DNA of 64,000 nucleotides from Paenibacillus_AA sp045062745 (GTDB lineage: Bacteria; Bacillota; Bacilli; Paenibacillales; NBRC-103111), in the NCBI RefSeq assembly GCF_045062745.1, contig NZ_JBJGED010000005.1, positions 62,001 through 126,000 on the forward strand, read 5' to 3'. This document shows positions 25,566 to 34,428 of the stretch, in pieces (position 1 is the stretch's first letter; each line of letters opens with the position of its first letter). The position numbers and the translations under genes were made by a program. The notes under the pieces are model-generated. The model was not told where the DNA came from and did not search any database. It worked only from the letters and a program-made list of their open reading frames with translations.

Positions 25566-26682
25566 AAAACCAGGCGGACTCGCCGATGTTGTGGCGGGGG
25601 AAACCGCGATCTGCACGGTTGGCCATGAAGGCGAAGAGCTGCACTATCGCGGCTACTCCGTCACAGATCTGGCGGAGCACGCATCGTTCGAGGAGACCGC
25701 TTATTTGCTTCTGTACGGCAGCTTGCCCCATGATACGGAGCTGAAGCGATACAGACGGACGCTTGCGAGCCTAAGACAGCTTCCTCCCGATGTGCTCGCG
25801 ATTCTGGAGCGGCTGCCCGGCACCGCTCATCCGATGGACGTCGTGCGCACCGGATGCTCTGCGTTAGCCGTCTTCGAGCCGGAGGAAGCGGGCCGCAGCC
25901 AGACCGCCATCGCGGACCGCCTCCTGGCATGTGGGGCCTCAATGCTGCTGTATTGGCATCGGTATCATCGGACCGGCATCCGACTGGAAACCGCCTCCGA
26001 TTCGGAAGAAGAGAGCGCAGCCGCCCACTTCCTCCGCCTGCTGCACAATCGCAGGCCCGACGAGCTGCATACAAGGGCGATGGACGTCTCGCTCATCTTG
26101 TACGCGGAGCACGAGTTCAACGCTTCCACGTTCGCGGCGCGAGTCACGGCTTCCACACTGTCGGATCTATACTCGGCGGTGACGTCCGGGATCGGGACGC
26201 TTCGCGGACCGCTGCATGGGGGAGCGAACGAAGCGGCGATGGAGCTGATCGAAGCATATGCGAATCCGGACGAAGCGGAGCAGGGCATTCTGCAGAGGTT
26301 GGCGGGCAAGGAGCGGATCATGGGCTTCGGCCATCGGGTCTACAAAGTACGCGATCCCCGCTCGGATATCATTAAGACGTGGTCCAGGCGGCTTAGCGAC
26401 CAAGCCGGAGATCGCCGATTGTACGATGTGTCGGAACGGATCGAGCAAGTGATGATGCGGGAGAAGCGGCTGTTCCCGAATCTGGATTTCTACAGCGCCT
26501 CCGCATATCGCCTGATGGGCATTCCGACTGCGATGTTCACCCCGGTCTTCGTCCTGTCCCGCATCAGCGGATGGGCCGCCCACGTCTTCGAGCAGCGCGC
26601 CGGCAACCGTCTCATTCGTCCCAGCGCCGCCTATACCGGCCCGCCCCCCAGCCCTTGGTTGCCGATTGAACATCGGATGTAG
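25555..26682 (+). CDS. mmgD: 2-methylcitrate/citrate synthase
   Basis: A 375-residue citrate-synthase-family enzyme condensing propionyl-CoA (or acetyl-CoA) with oxaloacetate. Catalytic blocks: GPLHGGANEAAME, MGFGHRVYKVRDPR and the C-terminal arginine region around RISGWAAHVFEQ. ATG 25555, after GGGGAGG, lies within the last codons of prpB (11-base overlap), so the two are translationally coupled; a frame start at 25501 is too deep in prpB. Operon context with prpB and mmgE points to methylcitrate synthesis. Confidence 0.93.
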   Translation: MADKKPGGLADVVAGETAICTVGHEGEELHYRGYSVTDLAEHASFEETAYLLLYGSLPHDTELKRYRRTLASLRQLPPDVLAILERLPGTAHPMDVVRTGCSALAVFEPEEAGRSQTAIADRLLACGASMLLYWHRYHRTGIRLETASDSEEESAAAHFLRLLHNRRPDELHTRAMDVSLILYAEHEFNASTFAARVTASTLSDLYSAVTSGIGTLRGPLHGGANEAAMELIEAYANPDEAEQGILQRLAGKERIMGFGHRVYKVRDPRSDIIKTWSRRLSDQAGDRRLYDVSERIEQVMMREKRLFPNLDFYSASAYRLMGIPTAMFTPVFVLSRISGWAAHVFEQRAGNRLIRPSAAYTGPPPSPWLPIEHRM

Positions 26683-26705
26683 CAGCATCGAAAGGAGAGA
26701 GGCGA

Positions 26706-28160
26706 ATGTCGGGTAAAATTTCCACACAGGCAAGACCGGATCCCGATCCATTGCTCGTCCGGATCGCCGACTATGCGGCGGATGCCGTGATCGACAGCCA
26801 GGAGGCCTATGAGACCGCTCGTCTATGCTTGATGGATACGCTGGGGTGCGGGCTGCTCGCGCTCCGGTATCCGGAATGCACCAAGCTGCTCGGTCCGATC
26901 GTCCCGGGAACCGTCGTTCCGAACGGAGCTCGCGTACTTGGCACGCCGTACGAGCTCGATCCGGTCACGGCCGCATTCAACATCGGCTGTCTGATTCGAT
27001 GGCTCGACTACAACGATACTTGGCTCGCCGCCGAATGGGGCCACCCCTCGGACAATCTGGGCGGCATCCTGGCCGCCGCCGATTATGCGAACCGGCAGCG
27101 AGCCTCGACCGGCCGTGATGTCATCACGATGCGGGATGTGCTGACCGCGATGATTAAGGCGCACGAGATCCAGGGCGTGCTCGCTCTGGAGAACAGCTTC
27201 AACCGGGTCGGACTCGATCATGTGATCTTGGTGAAGGTGGCCTCTACGGCGGTCGTCACCCACCTGCTGGGCGGCACGAAGGAAGAGATCGTGAACGCGG
27301 TCTCCCATGCATGGCTCGACGGGCACTCGCTGCGCGTATACCGGCAAGCGCCGAATACCGGCTCGCGCAAATCGTGGGCGGCCGGGGACGCCACAAGTCG
27401 GGGCGTGCGGCTCGCGCTAATGGCGCTGAAGGGCGAAATGGGCTACCCGACGGCTTTGACCGCCGCCATTTGGGGGTTTCAGGAAGTGCTGTTCAAGGGC
27501 AAACCTTTAGTCCTGTCCCGTCCATTCGGCTCCTATGTCATGGAGAACGTCCTGTTCAAAATCTCATATCCGGCGGAGTTCCATGCCCAGACGGCCGTCG
27601 AGTGCGCGGTTCAGCTCCACCCGCATGTAGTCGGAAGGCTGGATGAGATCGACCGGATCGTGCTGAAAACACATGAGTCCGCCATCCGGATCATCGACAA
27701 GACCGGACCGCTGCACAATCCGGCCGACCGGGACCACTGCCTGCAATACATGGTGGCGGTCGCACTGCTCCACGGCGGGTTGAATGCCGATCATTACGAG
27801 GACACGGCGGCGGCCGATCCGCGTATCGACGCGCTTAGGCGGACGATGCGAACGGAGGAGGTGCCGCGGTACTCGCGAGATTACCTCGATCCGGACAAAC
27901 GCTCGATTGCGAACGCCGTTCAGATCCTTTTCAAGGACGGCACATCGACTGAAACCGTAGAAGTGGAATACCCGATCGGGCACCGCCGCAGACGACCGGA
28001 GGGCATTCCGCTGCTCGAGCGGAAATTCGAGGAGAATGTGGCGACGCGGTTTCCGGCGAAGCAGACGAAGGCGATCCTGGCCGTCTGCCGCGATCCGGAG
28101 CGGCTGGCGCACATGCCGGCCGACGTGTTCGTCAATCTGTTCGTCAGGGATGGAAATTGA
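26706..28160 (+). CDS. mmgE: 2-methylcitrate dehydratase, MmgE/PrpD family
   Basis: A 484-residue protein of the MmgE/PrpD fold. It dehydrates 2-methylcitrate to 2-methylaconitate; rehydration to 2-methylisocitrate would need an aconitase encoded elsewhere, since no acnD/prpF is present. The family blocks CLIRWLDYNDTWLAAEWGHPSDN (in part: DYNDTW, GHPSDN), EIQGVLAL and KVASTAVV are visible near the middle, with the lid domain toward the C-terminus. RBS AAAGGAGAG precedes ATG 26706. Last gene of the operon; no terminator hairpin was obvious before the next gene. Confidence 0.93.
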   Translation: MSGKISTQARPDPDPLLVRIADYAADAVIDSQEAYETARLCLMDTLGCGLLALRYPECTKLLGPIVPGTVVPNGARVLGTPYELDPVTAAFNIGCLIRWLDYNDTWLAAEWGHPSDNLGGILAAADYANRQRASTGRDVITMRDVLTAMIKAHEIQGVLALENSFNRVGLDHVILVKVASTAVVTHLLGGTKEEIVNAVSHAWLDGHSLRVYRQAPNTGSRKSWAAGDATSRGVRLALMALKGEMGYPTALTAAIWGFQEVLFKGKPLVLSRPFGSYVMENVLFKISYPAEFHAQTAVECAVQLHPHVVGRLDEIDRIVLKTHESAIRIIDKTGPLHNPADRDHCLQYMVAVALLHGGLNADHYEDTAAADPRIDALRRTMRTEEVPRYSRDYLDPDKRSIANAVQILFKDGTSTETVEVEYPIGHRRRRPEGIPLLERKFEENVATRFPAKQTKAILAVCRDPERLAHMPADVFVNLFVRDGN

Positions 28161-28249
28161 AGATATGGCTTCTCCAATTGAAGGCATGTCGTGAACAACG
28201 GCTTTCCCCTACAATGAAGCTACTTGTTCTACATAAGGAGAGGAAGCCG

Positions 28250-30556
28250 TTGATAGGCATTAGAATGGAAATTCACGATTCGCAGTTTACGATTGACGCG
28301 GGTCGTTACCGAATGCGGATTATAAGGGATGGGTTCCGCTATGGATTCGAGCAGCCTGGCATTCCGAACACGGTAGTGCCGCATGCCGTATCCGGATTAA
28401 GTTTTGCAGCATCCGAAGAGGGAACGCCCCTTCCCGTGAAGACGTGCACACTGCTGTCTCATGACGAAGATGCCGCTTATTTTCAGGTGGAAAATACAGC
28501 AGGATCGGTTGCACAAGTCGCCATCCATTTCTACGAGCGGCATATTCGGTTCCAGATCACGCCCGTACTGGAGGGCAGCTGCGTCATCGAAGCGCGCGTA
28601 GGCCCGCTGTCGCCCATCTATGGCCTCGGAGACTACGGCTCGCAAGTCGATACGGTCATGACCGAAATGCCTCCTTCCAGAGGAAAGCTGGACATCCCCG
28701 CGAGGGAATGCGCCAGTCTAGTCGGCTATATGCGTCATGATATGGTCAATCAAGGGACGAACATGCGGTTTATTTCGAACTTCTCCGTCTGTCCCGCCCA
28801 CCAATTCGCACAGGTGTTGTTCGAAGAGGGCTCCAAGCGCGTCGCCTTCACGGAGGATCAAACGATGCTGGGCGTCGGCCGGTCGGCCAAGATCGGGAGC
28901 CTGTATTATTTCATGGGCGCAATGAACGAGATTTATGCCGATTACAAACGCATTCGCGAGCTCGAAGGATACGTGGACAAGAAACCGAAATACTCGATGT
29001 TTCGCGTCGGGTGGGAGGCGTACGGCTCTCTCGGCTGGAACACCAACCAAGCGGAAGTTCAAGGCGCCATTGACGAATATTTGAACCGCGGCTACGAATT
29101 GGCCTGGGGCGTCATAGGCTCTGGCTTCTGGAAGGGGGACCGTACCAGCAAGTATGAAGGGGAAACGACGAGCTTCAACATTTGGGACAACGAGTTCGAG
29201 GCGGATCGCAACGATGGGCTGCCGAATCCCCGGTTTCCGGATGTGGACGGCCTGCTCACCTTTTTCGAGCAGCGAGGGGTAGAACTGATCCTCGGGCTGC
29301 GCAACCATTTCAAAGCTCCGGAAGGCGACGGCGGCTATCATCATGCGCTCTACAACGGCCCGTATATGGAAGAGGCGGCAGCCCGAGGGTACTTGCTCAA
29401 GCAAGCGGACGGTGAGCTCGTCCGAATTACAAACGCCCAGTTCCCGACCGGCACGCTGTATGTGCTCGACAGCCGCAACCCGGAGGCGCTCGGCTGGTTC
29501 GTCTCGAAAGCCGAGACTTGGAGAGTCAAAGGGTTCAAGGAAGATGCGATGATCTACACGAAGCATTATGCCGACGGCAATTGGAACAAGCTGAACGAAG
29601 AGCTGATGGATCGCGGCTATTGCGTCATCGTGCGGAATTCCGCCTATTCGGTGCCGGGCGATCTGATTCGCATTAACGATACGTATTATGGGACGGGGGC
29701 CGCCTATCATTTCGATCAAGACCGCGTGCCGATCAATCTGCTTAATATCGCGGCATCGGGCGCTTCGAACTTGTATCCGGATATAACCGGAGGGACGCCC
29801 AAAACCGACCCGGCTCTGCCTAGCTACCAGAACTATTTCGTACGGAATGCGATGCTGAACGCGGTCACGCCCGCTATGTCGATGGGGCGCAAGCCGTGGG
29901 ATATGCAACATCCCGATTATGAAGCGTGGGTGAAGAAGGCGGCCGACTGGCACAACCGGTACGCGCCTTATATTTATAGCGCCGTTCTGGACGGCTATCG
30001 GACAGGCTATCCGCATGCGATGACGCCGCTGCACATTGCGTACCCGCATGACCCCGCCACTTATGGCCTGATCAATCGAACCACGCGGCAGTACGAGTGG
30101 CTGCTCGGGCCGTCCATGCTTGCCGCCCCGCTCTATGGCAACGACTTCGATACGGCGGAGAAGCGGGACGTTTATTTGCCGGAAGGAAAGTGGATCGATT
30201 ATGAAACGGGAGAATGCTTCCAAGGGCCCCGGATCTTAAAGGATTATCCCGTTCCAATGTGGAAAATCCCGATCTTTATCGGGGGCCAAGGGGTCGTGGT
30301 GTTCATCGAACGCGGGGGAGGGGAGTACTACGCGGAGGTGTATCCGGTCGCTTCTCCAGGCACCGTGTATACATACACGCATGTGGACGGCCGTACCCAA
30401 TCCTCGATTGTTCATCGGAACGAAGGATGGAATCCGGCCACACTGCGAATCCGTTGTCCCGAAGGTCAAGTGGAGTTCCGATATAGAGCTTTGACCGGCT
30501 CCTTTCGATTCCGGTTCAAACCGGGTCAACCGTATGAGATCGTGGGCGGGCTGTAG
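28250..30556 (+). CDS. Glycoside hydrolase family 31 (alpha-glucosidase/alpha-xylosidase-like)
   Basis: A 768-residue enzyme with an N-terminal beta-sandwich (about 1-230), a (beta/alpha)8 catalytic barrel (about 240-580) and C-terminal beta domains. The nucleophile is expected at the aspartate of GFKEDAMIY, at the barrel position where other GH31 enzymes read FKxDxGE; the acid/base region (RNSAYSVPGDLIRINDTYYG) is divergent from the classical RS-x-GSQRY type, so substrate is uncertain. No signal peptide: it probably acts on imported oligosaccharides. TTG 28250 has AAGGAGAGG at correct spacing; ATG 28265 is the alternative. A convergent AraC regulator follows. Confidence 0.85.
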   Translation: MIGIRMEIHDSQFTIDAGRYRMRIIRDGFRYGFEQPGIPNTVVPHAVSGLSFAASEEGTPLPVKTCTLLSHDEDAAYFQVENTAGSVAQVAIHFYERHIRFQITPVLEGSCVIEARVGPLSPIYGLGDYGSQVDTVMTEMPPSRGKLDIPARECASLVGYMRHDMVNQGTNMRFISNFSVCPAHQFAQVLFEEGSKRVAFTEDQTMLGVGRSAKIGSLYYFMGAMNEIYADYKRIRELEGYVDKKPKYSMFRVGWEAYGSLGWNTNQAEVQGAIDEYLNRGYELAWGVIGSGFWKGDRTSKYEGETTSFNIWDNEFEADRNDGLPNPRFPDVDGLLTFFEQRGVELILGLRNHFKAPEGDGGYHHALYNGPYMEEAAARGYLLKQADGELVRITNAQFPTGTLYVLDSRNPEALGWFVSKAETWRVKGFKEDAMIYTKHYADGNWNKLNEELMDRGYCVIVRNSAYSVPGDLIRINDTYYGTGAAYHFDQDRVPINLLNIAASGASNLYPDITGGTPKTDPALPSYQNYFVRNAMLNAVTPAMSMGRKPWDMQHPDYEAWVKKAADWHNRYAPYIYSAVLDGYRTGYPHAMTPLHIAYPHDPATYGLINRTTRQYEWLLGPSMLAAPLYGNDFDTAEKRDVYLPEGKWIDYETGECFQGPRILKDYPVPMWKIPIFIGGQGVVVFIERGGGEYYAEVYPVASPGTVYTYTHVDGRTQSSIVHRNEGWNPATLRIRCPEGQVEFRYRALTGSFRFRFKPGQPYEIVGGL

Positions 30557-30578
30557 CACTCGAACCTCGATGCCGAAC

Positions 30579-31397
30579 TCAGATTCGGTACGTACTCCGG
30601 TATTCGGTCGGCGGCATCCGAAACTGCTTGGTGAAAATACGGCTTAAGTAAAAGCCGTTCTCGTACCCGCAGCATTGGGCGATTTGATCGACCGTTAAGT
30701 ATGTCTCGGTCAGAAGCGACCTCGCCTTCTCCAGCCGGAGCCGGGTTAAGTATTTGGTCGGCGTCTGACCGAAACTGGCTTGAAACCGTTTGGTGAGCTG
30801 CGCGGGGCTAATATGGAGCTCCTCCGCGATTTGACGAAGCTCGAACCCTTCGAACGCCCGATGCCGGATTCGCTTCTCGGCTTGCTTCATAAGCTCGTCC
30901 GCCTTTTGTCTCGCCGCAGCGGGGGAACCCGAGTCGACCGTTTCCTCTTCCAAGCAGTAGGCGTACCAAATATCGCGGAAAAAATGGTTGCGCCGGCGAT
31001 CCTGCACGAACGTGGAAACGACTGGCATGCTGCGCTGCACGGCGTAATTGGCCGCTAATCGCTCCGTTCCCTGCAGCGTTAATTTCCCGTGCGGCAGCAC
31101 GGAGGCGGGGTCGACATCGGCCCCTTGCTCATGCTCCCAGGTGACGCGGATAAAATGCAATCGGACCGGCTCGACGACAACCCGGCGAAAGACGATACCG
31201 GGCGGGCAGAGGAGCAAATCTCCGAAGGCCGCCGTACCTTTGCGGCCGCCGATCTGATAATAGATGACGCCTTCCTCGATCGCGAATATAGCCCACTCAG
31301 CATACCGGTCCTCGTATAGCAAAAATTTGCTCTTCCGCTCATGATAGTCGTAATAAGTGATCGTAGGAACGAATTCGGAAAGCCGGTAAATCTTCAT
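30579..31397 (-). CDS. AraC-family transcriptional regulator
   Basis: A 272-residue regulator. The N-terminal cupin-like sensing domain (about 1-150) has IYYQIGGRKGTAAFGDLLLCPPG. The C-terminal pair of helix-turn-helix motifs (about 170-270) has LRQIAEELHISPAQLTKRF and VDQIAQCCGYENGFYLSRIF. This type commonly controls carbohydrate genes; the neighbouring GH31 gene, convergent and only 22 bases away, is the obvious candidate, but its promoter lies on its far side. RBS GAGGAGG before ATG 31397. Confidence 0.9.
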   Translation of the reverse strand: MKIYRLSEFVPTITYYDYHERKSKFLLYEDRYAEWAIFAIEEGVIYYQIGGRKGTAAFGDLLLCPPGIVFRRVVVEPVRLHFIRVTWEHEQGADVDPASVLPHGKLTLQGTERLAANYAVQRSMPVVSTFVQDRRRNHFFRDIWYAYCLEEETVDSGSPAAARQKADELMKQAEKRIRHRAFEGFELRQIAEELHISPAQLTKRFQASFGQTPTKYLTRLRLEKARSLLTETYLTVDQIAQCCGYENGFYLSRIFTKQFRMPPTEYRSTYRI

Positions 31398-31595
31398 GCG
31401 GTCGATGCCTCCTCAGTACCACGAGTTCCGCCCCTATTATAGCATCTCTATTATGGGTCCGTAGAAGATCTGAGCTGCGGTCCCGTTTTTTTGTTGAATG
31501 ATGTCACAATGAACATGTCCATTAGCCTAAATCCCGAACCAAGGATACCCATATTAATTAGTTGTTTGTGCTCAAATTACCGTGATACGGACAAA

Positions 31596-31649
31596 TTTAC
31601 CGTTTATTCACGTCCAGTTTACGTTCGTCAAACAAAACTTCACTATTCT
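31596..31649 (+). promoter_or_regulatory. Candidate PhoP-like box and -10 upstream of the PHP metallohydrolase
   Basis: Three half-sites in strict 11-bp phase: TTTACC (31596), TTCACG (31607), TTTACG (31618), each matching the TT(A/C/T)A(C/T)A PhoP half-site at five of six positions. A possible -10 TATTCT lies at 31644-31649. The rest of 31398-31686 holds no gene that I can see. Confidence 0.4.
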
Positions 31650-31686
31650 ATTGCTGACTTCCAATCCATAAAAGGAGTGAGCAAGG

Positions 31687-33207
31687 ATGAAACCCAGATT
31701 GTCGAAAAAGTCGGTTCCCGTGTTGGCTACGACTCTGCTGATGACCGCTGCCTTCACCGCACAAGGCTTGTCCGCAGGCGGATTCGGGATCCCGGATGCG
31801 CAAGCGAAGGATCAGGAAAAAGCCGAGCGGACATGGCTCGCCGGAGACCACCATATCCACAGCGAGTGGAGCGTCGGCTGGGATGAGACGAAAAATCCGC
31901 CGCAGCCGATCCGGGGCGGAGACGCGATCTATCCGATCTCGAAAAACGCGCAGATGGCCAGAAGCTATGGGCTGGAATGGATGGTGTCCACGGATCACGG
32001 CGGTCCTAATCACTCCAAGGTGAATCTCGAGCAAGCGTATCCCGAGCTTCTGAAATCCCGGCAAGCGGTTCCGGACCTGCTTCAATTTTATGGCATGGAG
32101 TTCGATACGCCTGCCGCCGACCACAGCTCGCTCATCATCCCGCAGAACAAGGAAGAGTCCCAGACCCTGTATAATATCGAGAGTCAATTCAACAAGCGGG
32201 ACCCTTATCCTACGGATCCGAAACGGGATACCGAGGGGAACATGATCGACGCGCTCAATTACATGAAACAGCTTCCGGAACCTCCGCTCCTGTTCGCGAA
32301 TCACCCGGCTCGTTCGGCCAAGGGCTTGGGAGCATGGGGTCAGGATACGCCCCAGGAATTCCGCAATTGGAATGATGCCGCTCCTAATGTATCCGTTGGG
32401 ATGGAAGGGGCTCCGGGTCACCAAGCCGGCGCGTTGAATCGGGACGGTTCGATTGATCCGAATGGGGCTCGCGGCTCCTACAGCAGTGCGCCTACGATGG
32501 GCGGGTTCGATCAGATGACGGCCCAAGTCGGCGGGCTGTGGGATTCCATGCTGGGGGAAGGCAGACACTGGTGGATTACGTCGACCTCGGACTCGCATGT
32601 GAACTGGCGGGAAGGGGGGAGCGACTTCTGGCCGGGCGAGTATTCCAAGACGTATGTAAAGGCCGAGAAAACATATAGCGATGTGATGGACGGTCTGCGC
32701 AACGGACGGGTATTCGTAACGACCGGCGATTTGATCAATGAACTGGATGTCACCGCTTCCCGTGCCGGGAAAGCCCCTGCACACGCGCAGGCCAACGGGA
32801 ATACGGCTTCCATCGGGGAAACCCTTGTGCTGCCTGGCAACAATGAGAAAGAAGTCACCGTTACGATTCGTCTGCGCGATCCGAACGCTAATAATTCCCA
32901 TGGAGATAATCCGCAAGTAAAGCACGTTGACCTTATCGTAGGTGAAATCACCGGAGCCGCTGCAGATCGCTCAAGCGCGTCGAATCCGACTACGAAAGTG
33001 GTTAAGCGGTTCTACGAGGGGGACTGGCAGCAAGACGGAGAATACATCACGATCTCCTATACATTAGAAAATGTAGCGAAAGACAGCTATATTCGGGTGC
33101 GCGGAACGAATACGGACGAGTTGGAACCAAGCGTCGATCCGCGCGGCGAGAACCCGTGGTCGGACCTCTGGTTTTATTCGAACCCGATCTTTTTGAAGCA
33201 AAAGTAA
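31687..33207 (+). CDS. Secreted PHP-domain metallohydrolase (CehA/McbA family)
   Basis: A 506-residue exported protein with signal peptide (about residues 1-42, ending DAQA). The PHP-type phosphoesterase core starts with LAGDHHIHSEWSVGWDE (the metal-binding HxH), followed by STDHGGPNH, ANHPARS and STSDSHVN as further metal ligands. The CehA/McbA family name comes from carbaryl esterases, but most members are likely phosphoesterases of unknown substrate. The C-terminal 150 residues form a beta-rich domain. RBS AAAGGAG precedes ATG 31687. PhoP-like repeats upstream fit a phosphate-scavenging role. Confidence 0.83.
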   Translation: MKPRLSKKSVPVLATTLLMTAAFTAQGLSAGGFGIPDAQAKDQEKAERTWLAGDHHIHSEWSVGWDETKNPPQPIRGGDAIYPISKNAQMARSYGLEWMVSTDHGGPNHSKVNLEQAYPELLKSRQAVPDLLQFYGMEFDTPAADHSSLIIPQNKEESQTLYNIESQFNKRDPYPTDPKRDTEGNMIDALNYMKQLPEPPLLFANHPARSAKGLGAWGQDTPQEFRNWNDAAPNVSVGMEGAPGHQAGALNRDGSIDPNGARGSYSSAPTMGGFDQMTAQVGGLWDSMLGEGRHWWITSTSDSHVNWREGGSDFWPGEYSKTYVKAEKTYSDVMDGLRNGRVFVTTGDLINELDVTASRAGKAPAHAQANGNTASIGETLVLPGNNEKEVTVTIRLRDPNANNSHGDNPQVKHVDLIVGEITGAAADRSSASNPTTKVVKRFYEGDWQQDGEYITISYTLENVAKDSYIRVRGTNTDELEPSVDPRGENPWSDLWFYSNPIFLKQK

Positions 33208-33240
33208 GGCGGTTGGAGGTTCACCAAAACCTTTAGTACG

Positions 33241-33272
33241 GACGGGGAGTCCTCAACAGCTCCTCGTCTTTT
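33241..33272 (+). terminator. Terminator of the PHP metallohydrolase gene
   Basis: GACGGGGAG (33241-33249) pairs with CTCCTCGTC (33260-33268, one G-U), followed by TTTTCC. Confidence 0.8.
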
Positions 33273-33300
33273 CCATTAAAGATTAGTGCGGGGATGTGAA

Positions 33301-34392
33301 TTGGAATTGGCTATTAAACAAGGGTTGGCCGCTCTGCTTTGCATGATCCTTCTCGGACTCCTGGCGCCTGCAGCCGATGCCCACAGCAATAACAGCGAAG
33401 GATTTTCAACGATTGTAGTGAAACAGGATGCGATAGATTATGAGCTTCAACTTGATCTGATTGAACTCAATCATGCAATCGATATGGGGATCAATGAAAA
33501 TGAATCCACGGACACTGGAAAAATGGGCCAAATTGTTGATGCTCGCAAGAACGACATAGCGAAGTATTTGAACGACCGCCTTAAGCTATATGCGGACAGC
33601 TTGCCGATCGAGGGGGAAGTGTTAGATACAAGCGTGACGACAGTGAATGATCGTCCTTTTGTGATCCTGAATTTATCTTTCCCTGTGAACGGGATGCCTG
33701 AAAGCTTGATTGTGAATTACAATGTATTCTTTGATGAGAGCGACCCGAGTCACGCCAATTTGGCCAAGGTTCTGTTGAATGGAGAGCAGCAAGAGTTCGT
33801 CTTCTCCTATGAAGTAAGAGACTTGAAAATTGGAGAGATTACCTTTCTGAGCAAAGCCCGGCAGTTTTTGTCGCTCGGGATGAAGCATATTTTCACCGGC
33901 TATGATCATATTTTGTTCGTCATTAGCTTGCTGTTCGGCGCCAGAACGATCAAACATATCCTTTCGTTGGTTACGGCATTCACGCTTGCTCACAGTCTCA
34001 CTTTGGTTCTGGCCACATTGGAGATCGTCACGCTGCCTGGCCGGTTAGTCGAATCCGCGATTGCCTTAAGCATCATTTACGTAGCGTTGCAAAATATTTT
34101 TAATCCCGACTCGAAGCACCATCCCCTCATTGCTTTCGCTTTCGGACTTATCCATGGGTTCGGATTCGCGGGAATCTTAGCGGAAATGCGGTTGGATGGC
34201 GGACATATGGCCACAACGCTATTGTTCTTTAACGTAGGGATCGAGATTGGGCAAATCCTAATCGTTTCCTTGATTTTCCCCATTCTCGTGTTGTTGAAGC
34301 AAAAATGGAATGTAAGGTGGGTCGTCCCCGGCGTATCCACGGGCGTATTGGTGTTTGGATTCGTGTGGTTCGTACAAAGAGCGTTTCAATAG
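33301..34392 (+). CDS. HupE/UreJ-family membrane protein
   Basis: A 363-residue protein: signal peptide ending about DAHS, an extracytoplasmic domain of about 150 residues, then six or so membrane helices. The HupE/UreJ_2 signature is in the membrane part: GMKHIFTGYDHILFV, FTLAHSLTL and GLIHGFGFAGIL, with histidines suited to metal binding. Relatives are proposed nickel/cobalt permeases, but no hydrogenase or urease genes are near, so the substrate is open. Start: TTG 33301 has GCGGGGATG at correct spacing; GTG 33286 is also in frame but lacks one. Confidence 0.85.
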   Translation: MELAIKQGLAALLCMILLGLLAPAADAHSNNSEGFSTIVVKQDAIDYELQLDLIELNHAIDMGINENESTDTGKMGQIVDARKNDIAKYLNDRLKLYADSLPIEGEVLDTSVTTVNDRPFVILNLSFPVNGMPESLIVNYNVFFDESDPSHANLAKVLLNGEQQEFVFSYEVRDLKIGEITFLSKARQFLSLGMKHIFTGYDHILFVISLLFGARTIKHILSLVTAFTLAHSLTLVLATLEIVTLPGRLVESAIALSIIYVALQNIFNPDSKHHPLIAFAFGLIHGFGFAGILAEMRLDGGHMATTLLFFNVGIEIGQILIVSLIFPILVLLKQKWNVRWVVPGVSTGVLVFGFVWFVQRAFQ

Positions 34393-34403
34393 TGGCGAAC
34401 TAG

Positions 34404-34428
34404 AAGTCGCGAAACTCGCGGCTTTTTT
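34404..34428 (+). terminator. Terminator of the HupE-like gene
   Basis: AAGTCGCG (34404-34411) pairs with CGCGGCTT (34417-34424) with one G-U; T-run to 34428. It abuts the stop codon of the convergent flippase gene. Confidence 0.75.

Noticed and set aside
28718..30223. Long minus-strand open frame (501 codons) within the GH31 gene
   Set aside because: It lies wholly opposite a well-conserved glycosidase; codon bias in G+C-rich genes commonly leaves the opposite strand open. No ribosome binding site or known family.
31648..32925. Minus-strand open frame of 425 codons opposite the PHP metallohydrolase
   Set aside because: Shadow of a recognised gene; its sequence is arginine-rich, low-complexity and family-less.
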